NCBI GenBank assembly: GCA_934502885.1
Contig: CAKSUT010000001.1
Coordinates: 1 to 64,000 of the forward strand
Source: an uncultured Eubacteriales bacterium
Lineage (GTDB): Bacteria; Bacillota; Clostridia; Oscillospirales; CAG-382
Direction: 5' to 3'
DNA length: 64,000 nt
The notes beneath the pieces are model-generated. The model searched no databases. It saw only the letters and a list, made by a program, of their open reading frames with translations, and was not told the origin of the DNA. How positions within the stretch are numbered: the first letter of the stretch is position 1; every line of letters begins with the position of its first letter. Both the position numbers and the translations under genes were made by a program. Of this stretch, positions 61,150 through 64,000 are shown piece after piece.

Positions 61150-61989
61150 TCAGCTGTACCTATACTTTGACGGCGGATTCGACGTGTACTTCTTAAAGCA
61201 TTTGGAGAATTGGCTTATATCCGGGATGCCGACAAGCTCCGCAACCTCACGCACCGAATACTTTCCCGATTGGAGGAACGTTACAGCTTCGCCAATTCTG
61301 TAGCTTGTCAGAAACTTATGCAGGCTCATTCCCGTACACGAGAGCATAATTCTGCTTATATGATTCGGATGGTAGTGAAACTTTGCCGCAATGTCGGCAT
61401 ATGTGATTTTTTTTTGATAATTCTCCCTGATATATGAAATCACCCTCTCGGAAATGTCATTCTCCCTTATGCACTTCGGCATATTGTACTCTCTGACGGC
61501 AGCAACAAGAATACCTGTCAATGTTGCTGTACAATTCATAGAGTAGTACTGTTGCTTGTTATTATACTCTTCCCTGAGTTTTATGAATTTCTCTTCAAAT
61601 CGCTGTGCGTTATCTATAACAAAATACCTCCCGAAAGCTTCCTCGTCAACTACATTGGCATCATCAAGGAGCATTGTAGTGTCAAATTCTTTTTCTTTCA
61701 GAGGTGGAATCGGATAGTTTTTTTCTTCGCTCACGCAGGAAAAATCAAAATTACATGCAATAAACGATAGGGTTTCGGTGCAGAAAGTATATCGATAAGG
61801 TAGTGCCGAACGCCAATAAAGAAGTGAACCGGAAGATATCTCGACCTCATCGCCGTCAATTTCAAGTTTTCCTTCACCGTTTGTGCAATAGAATATCCTG
61901 TTATCAAGGGCACACATCGATTCTGTGTAGGGGAATTGTTTCTGAACTCTTATAAACCTTACAAATGGTTTTATTTCATTAAACCTCAT
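61150..61989 (-). CDS. AraC-family transcriptional regulator
   Basis: A 279-residue regulator. Residues 15-110 are a cupin-like sensing domain (IFYCTNGEGKLEIDGDEVEI). Residues about 185-278 are the AraC DNA-binding domain (IAAKFHYHPNHISRIMLSC, VREVAELVGIPDISQFSKCF). It is divergent from the WbsX/GH99-like gene, its probable target, and has a consensus promoter about 140 bases upstream. Confidence 0.92.
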   Translation of the reverse strand: MRFNEIKPFVRFIRVQKQFPYTESMCALDNRIFYCTNGEGKLEIDGDEVEISSGSLLYWRSALPYRYTFCTETLSFIACNFDFSCVSEEKNYPIPPLKEKEFDTTMLLDDANVVDEEAFGRYFVIDNAQRFEEKFIKLREEYNNKQQYYSMNCTATLTGILVAAVREYNMPKCIRENDISERVISYIRENYQKKITYADIAAKFHYHPNHISRIMLSCTGMSLHKFLTSYRIGEAVTFLQSGKYSVREVAELVGIPDISQFSKCFKKYTSNPPSKYRYS

Positions 61990-62127
61990 AATATCACCGT
62001 TACATGTTTATTTTTTACAAATACACGTTTATTTTTGCTCTTTTCCAACCATCTCTTTTGTGATAGAATGACAAAAGAACAGCAAGGAAACCTCATTCAC
62101 CAATCAAGCACGCAACCGCGCAACTGA

Positions 62128-62156
62128 ATTATAGCACAAATCAATGATTTTGTCAA
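62128..62156 (-). promoter_or_regulatory. Consensus promoter with long leader for the second AraC gene
   Basis: Minus-strand TTGACA (62151-62156), 17-bp spacer, TATAAT (62128-62133). The transcript would carry about 130 untranslated bases before the AraC start at 61989. In the rest of the 331-base gap only a short dyad beside the divergent gene (TGCAG-N7-CTGCA, 62272-62288) was noticed, possibly an AraC-related site; no good plus-strand promoter was found. Confidence 0.85.
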
Positions 62157-62320
62157 CATACACAAGGTGTTCGCCGTTTCAGATTTCTTCGACTGTCTAT
62201 GACAGATGACAGCGTACAGATAAGAATCAATATTTTTTCGAACACATATATGCGTATATTGACGGTTTACGATGCAGAACAATGCTGCATAAAACTATAA
62301 CAAACAGGAGTGAAGGAAAA

Positions 62321-63529
62321 ATGTACAACATCAAGCTTTACGATTATGTTCCGGAACCGAAGCCCGTGACAAGCAACATTATCGTCTGTGCACATTATTA
62401 TGCGGCGTGGAAAAAAGGGGCGGCAGAGCTTCATAACGGCTTTAACGATCTTCATAATTATCCCGAACGTACGCCTCTCATGGGTTACTACGACGAGGAA
62501 AGCCCTGAGGTCTGCGATTGGGAGATAAAGTGGGCGTCAGAACACGGCATAAATTGCTTCATACACTGCTGGTATCGTAAAAAGAATAACTGTGGAAAGA
62601 CTGTTACGGTAAAAGATCTTCGTTGCGGTCACGGACTTCACGAGGCTCTTTTCAATGCAAGGTATCAGAAATACATGGACTTTGCCATAATGTTTGAAGC
62701 TACCAATCGCTGGGGTGCGACCGACAGCAACGACATCATCGAAAACCTTATGCCGTTCTGGTATGATAATTACTTCTCACGCAATAATTATCTAAAGGTT
62801 GACGGCAAACCGGTTCTTTTCGTATATGATACCGACGATCAGATTAAGAATAACTTTGAGAGTGCTGCAGAGCAAAAGAAAGCGTTCGACGCTTGCCGCA
62901 GGTTCATGGAAAAAAAGGGCTATCCCGGTATGATTTTCGCTCTGAATAAACGTCACGCTGAAAAAGATGAGCTTGAGGACATATATGCACGAGGATACGA
63001 CTTCAGATTTACGTACAACTACTGGAGAAACGGAAACGGAATAGTACCATCCGAAGAAGAGGTTGTTGAGGATCAAAAATGCAAATTGTCGGAGGAGTTT
63101 CTCATTGATTCCAAACGATTCATAGCAACGGCGTCGGTTTTCTGGGATCCTACTCCAAGACTTTCCGAGGCATGGGTAAACAAAGGATATCACTACTCCG
63201 ACAAAAACACTTGGTATCTTTCACCTGAGAGCTTTCGCAAGCTTCTGCATGATTTTAAAAAGATGACCGACGTCCTTCCCAAAAATGCCTACGGCAAAAA
63301 GCTTATGATGATTGACAATTGGAACGAATGGGACGAAGGACATTTTGTTTCTCCAAGTCACAGTCACGGTTTCAAGTATCTTCAAGCTATTCGCGAGGAG
63401 CTTACTCAGCGCAACAATCTCCCCGACTATCGCATGCCGCAGGACATATGTCCCTCCGACCTCGGCAAGAGCTGGGACGTTCCAGACTTTACCGGTGTAA
63501 ACCGTAAGGACTTTTATGTAACGGACTAA
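62321..63529 (+). CDS. WbsX/GH99-like glycoside hydrolase or glycosyltransferase-type protein
   Basis: A 402-residue protein without signal peptide. It starts with an AHYYAAWKKGA motif and continues with PLMGYYDEES, WEIKWASEHGINCFIHCWY, NYFSRNNYLKVDGKPVLFVYD and WNEWDEGHFVSPS, the pattern of the Glyco_tran_WbsX family, now linked to GH99-like barrels acting on mannose- or rhamnose-containing glycans. The WNEWDE acidic residues are catalytic candidates. The start at 62321 is chosen for its GAAGGA site; an ATG at 62282 would add 13 residues. The next gene follows in the same direction after 94 bases. Confidence 0.82.
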   Translation: MYNIKLYDYVPEPKPVTSNIIVCAHYYAAWKKGAAELHNGFNDLHNYPERTPLMGYYDEESPEVCDWEIKWASEHGINCFIHCWYRKKNNCGKTVTVKDLRCGHGLHEALFNARYQKYMDFAIMFEATNRWGATDSNDIIENLMPFWYDNYFSRNNYLKVDGKPVLFVYDTDDQIKNNFESAAEQKKAFDACRRFMEKKGYPGMIFALNKRHAEKDELEDIYARGYDFRFTYNYWRNGNGIVPSEEEVVEDQKCKLSEEFLIDSKRFIATASVFWDPTPRLSEAWVNKGYHYSDKNTWYLSPESFRKLLHDFKKMTDVLPKNAYGKKLMMIDNWNEWDEGHFVSPSHSHGFKYLQAIREELTQRNNLPDYRMPQDICPSDLGKSWDVPDFTGVNRKDFYVTD

Positions 63530-63623
63530 ACAGCACCTCGTCCGCAGTATTGATGCGCAAAATATAATTTTCATAAAGCTGTTTATGAAACCGTTCGGAA
63601 AATAACAACAAAGGAAATCAGTT

Positions 63624-64000
63624 ATGAAAGATTTTTCAAATTACAGGTTTTACTCTGAGTATCCGAATTATCAAGTCGCTCAAAAGGAGCGTGAGGAATA
63701 CGTTGAGGGCATTGAGACATACCTCGAAATATTACGAAACAAATCGGTAAATGAGCGAAAAAAGTATCTAAATCCGGACTCGTATTTTTCAGATCCCGAA
63801 AGGTATCGCAGGGAATACCGTGATATGCTCGGAGTGCCGCTGTCGGGATACAGTGACGGAATGCCCGTGCCAAAAGTACGGAAAACATACGTTGCGACCG
63901 ACGAAATGTGTGAGATTTATCGTATGCAGATTGAGATTGCGGACGGTTTTTGGTTTTACGGAATATATTTCGTTCCGAACGACAAAAAAAACAAAAAGAC
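63624..64000 (+). CDS. N-terminal part of a probable alpha/beta-hydrolase or sugar esterase (cut by window end)
   Basis: The frame opens at an ATG with an AAGGAAA site and stays open to the window end, giving at least 125 residues. The visible part is a helical, charged N-terminus followed by YRMQIEIADGFWFYGIYFVP, the layout seen before the catalytic domain of acetylxylan-esterase-like alpha/beta hydrolases (a beta hairpin leading to a YFVP-type strand). The nucleophile region is outside the window, so the call is tentative. Probably in one operon with the WbsX/GH99-like gene. Confidence 0.6.
   Translation, partial: MKDFSNYRFYSEYPNYQVAQKEREEYVEGIETYLEILRNKSVNERKKYLNPDSYFSDPERYRREYRDMLGVPLSGYSDGMPVPKVRKTYVATDEMCEIYRMQIEIADGFWFYGIYFVPNDKKNKK

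Noticed and set aside
1..64000. tRNA or rRNA genes, CRISPR arrays and phage modules
   Set aside because: No rRNA-like conserved stretches, no regularly spaced direct repeats and no phage structural or integrase genes were seen; a tRNA scan was not possible here.

Overview
The window reads as chromosomal DNA of a low-to-mid GC Gram-positive anaerobe of the class Clostridia (Bacillota), probably a gut or other host-associated member. Pointers are strong purine-rich ribosome binding sites, near-consensus sigma-A promoters (TTGACA-17-TATAAT), S-layer-homology and stalk-domain surface proteins, a clostridial-type pur operon with a ZTP riboswitch, and an FtsEX-M23-S41 cell-envelope cluster. The species cannot be fixed from sequence reading alone. 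No rRNA, tRNA, CRISPR array or phage module was seen.

Layout. (1) 0-1.2 kb, plus strand: end of a ferredoxin-domain protein and a TlpA-like thioredoxin lipoprotein. (2) 1.3-1.5 kb: a 208-bp internally deleted IS3-type remnant. (3) 1.7-8.7 kb, minus strand: ftsE (with a long acidic/coiled tail), ftsX, an M23 peptidase, an S41 peptidase and a secreted stalk-domain protein; this looks like a wall-hydrolysis/division cluster. (4) 9.0-14.4 kb, minus: an SGNH hydrolase, a small membrane protein, thiI, cinA and a methyltransferase, transcribed from one promoter. (5) 14.5-18.2 kb: a Na+/solute symporter of the PutP family, a TetR regulator and a divergent FAD-dependent oxidoreductase. (6) 18.3-30.0 kb, plus: a purine operon purE-C-F-M-N-IMP cyclohydrolase (PurO type)-AICAR transformylase-D-L, led by a promoter, a ZTP riboswitch and an intrinsic terminator. 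The usual fused purH is represented by two separate genes; purK, purB and purA are not in the window.

(7) 30.0-46.7 kb, minus: two giant exported proteins (about 2171 and 2524 residues, only the first with SLH domains), preceded by a degenerate receiver-domain protein translationally coupled to the larger one, and by a histidine kinase/response regulator pair with its own consensus promoter. This is the strongest candidate for a poorly described system: a surface-protein module with a dedicated two-component system and a pseudo-receiver. (8) 46.8-49.0 kb, minus: a flavodoxin-like reductase, an ACT-domain protein, a small unknown protein and a TetR regulator with an operator-like palindrome beside its promoter. 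(9) 49.1-54.6 kb, minus: an amidohydrolase, a truncated isochorismatase fragment, mntP, and nadC-nadB-nadA for quinolinate synthesis and use.

(10) 54.7-64 kb: carbohydrate-related genes with two AraC regulators. A glycoside-hydrolase-like gene (followed by a ygjV-like gene) diverges from an AraC gene across a symmetric bidirectional promoter. A Rad3/DinG-type helicase with an N-terminal nuclease-like domain follows, then a second AraC gene divergent from a WbsX/GH99-like gene and the start of a probable ester-hydrolase gene cut by the window end.
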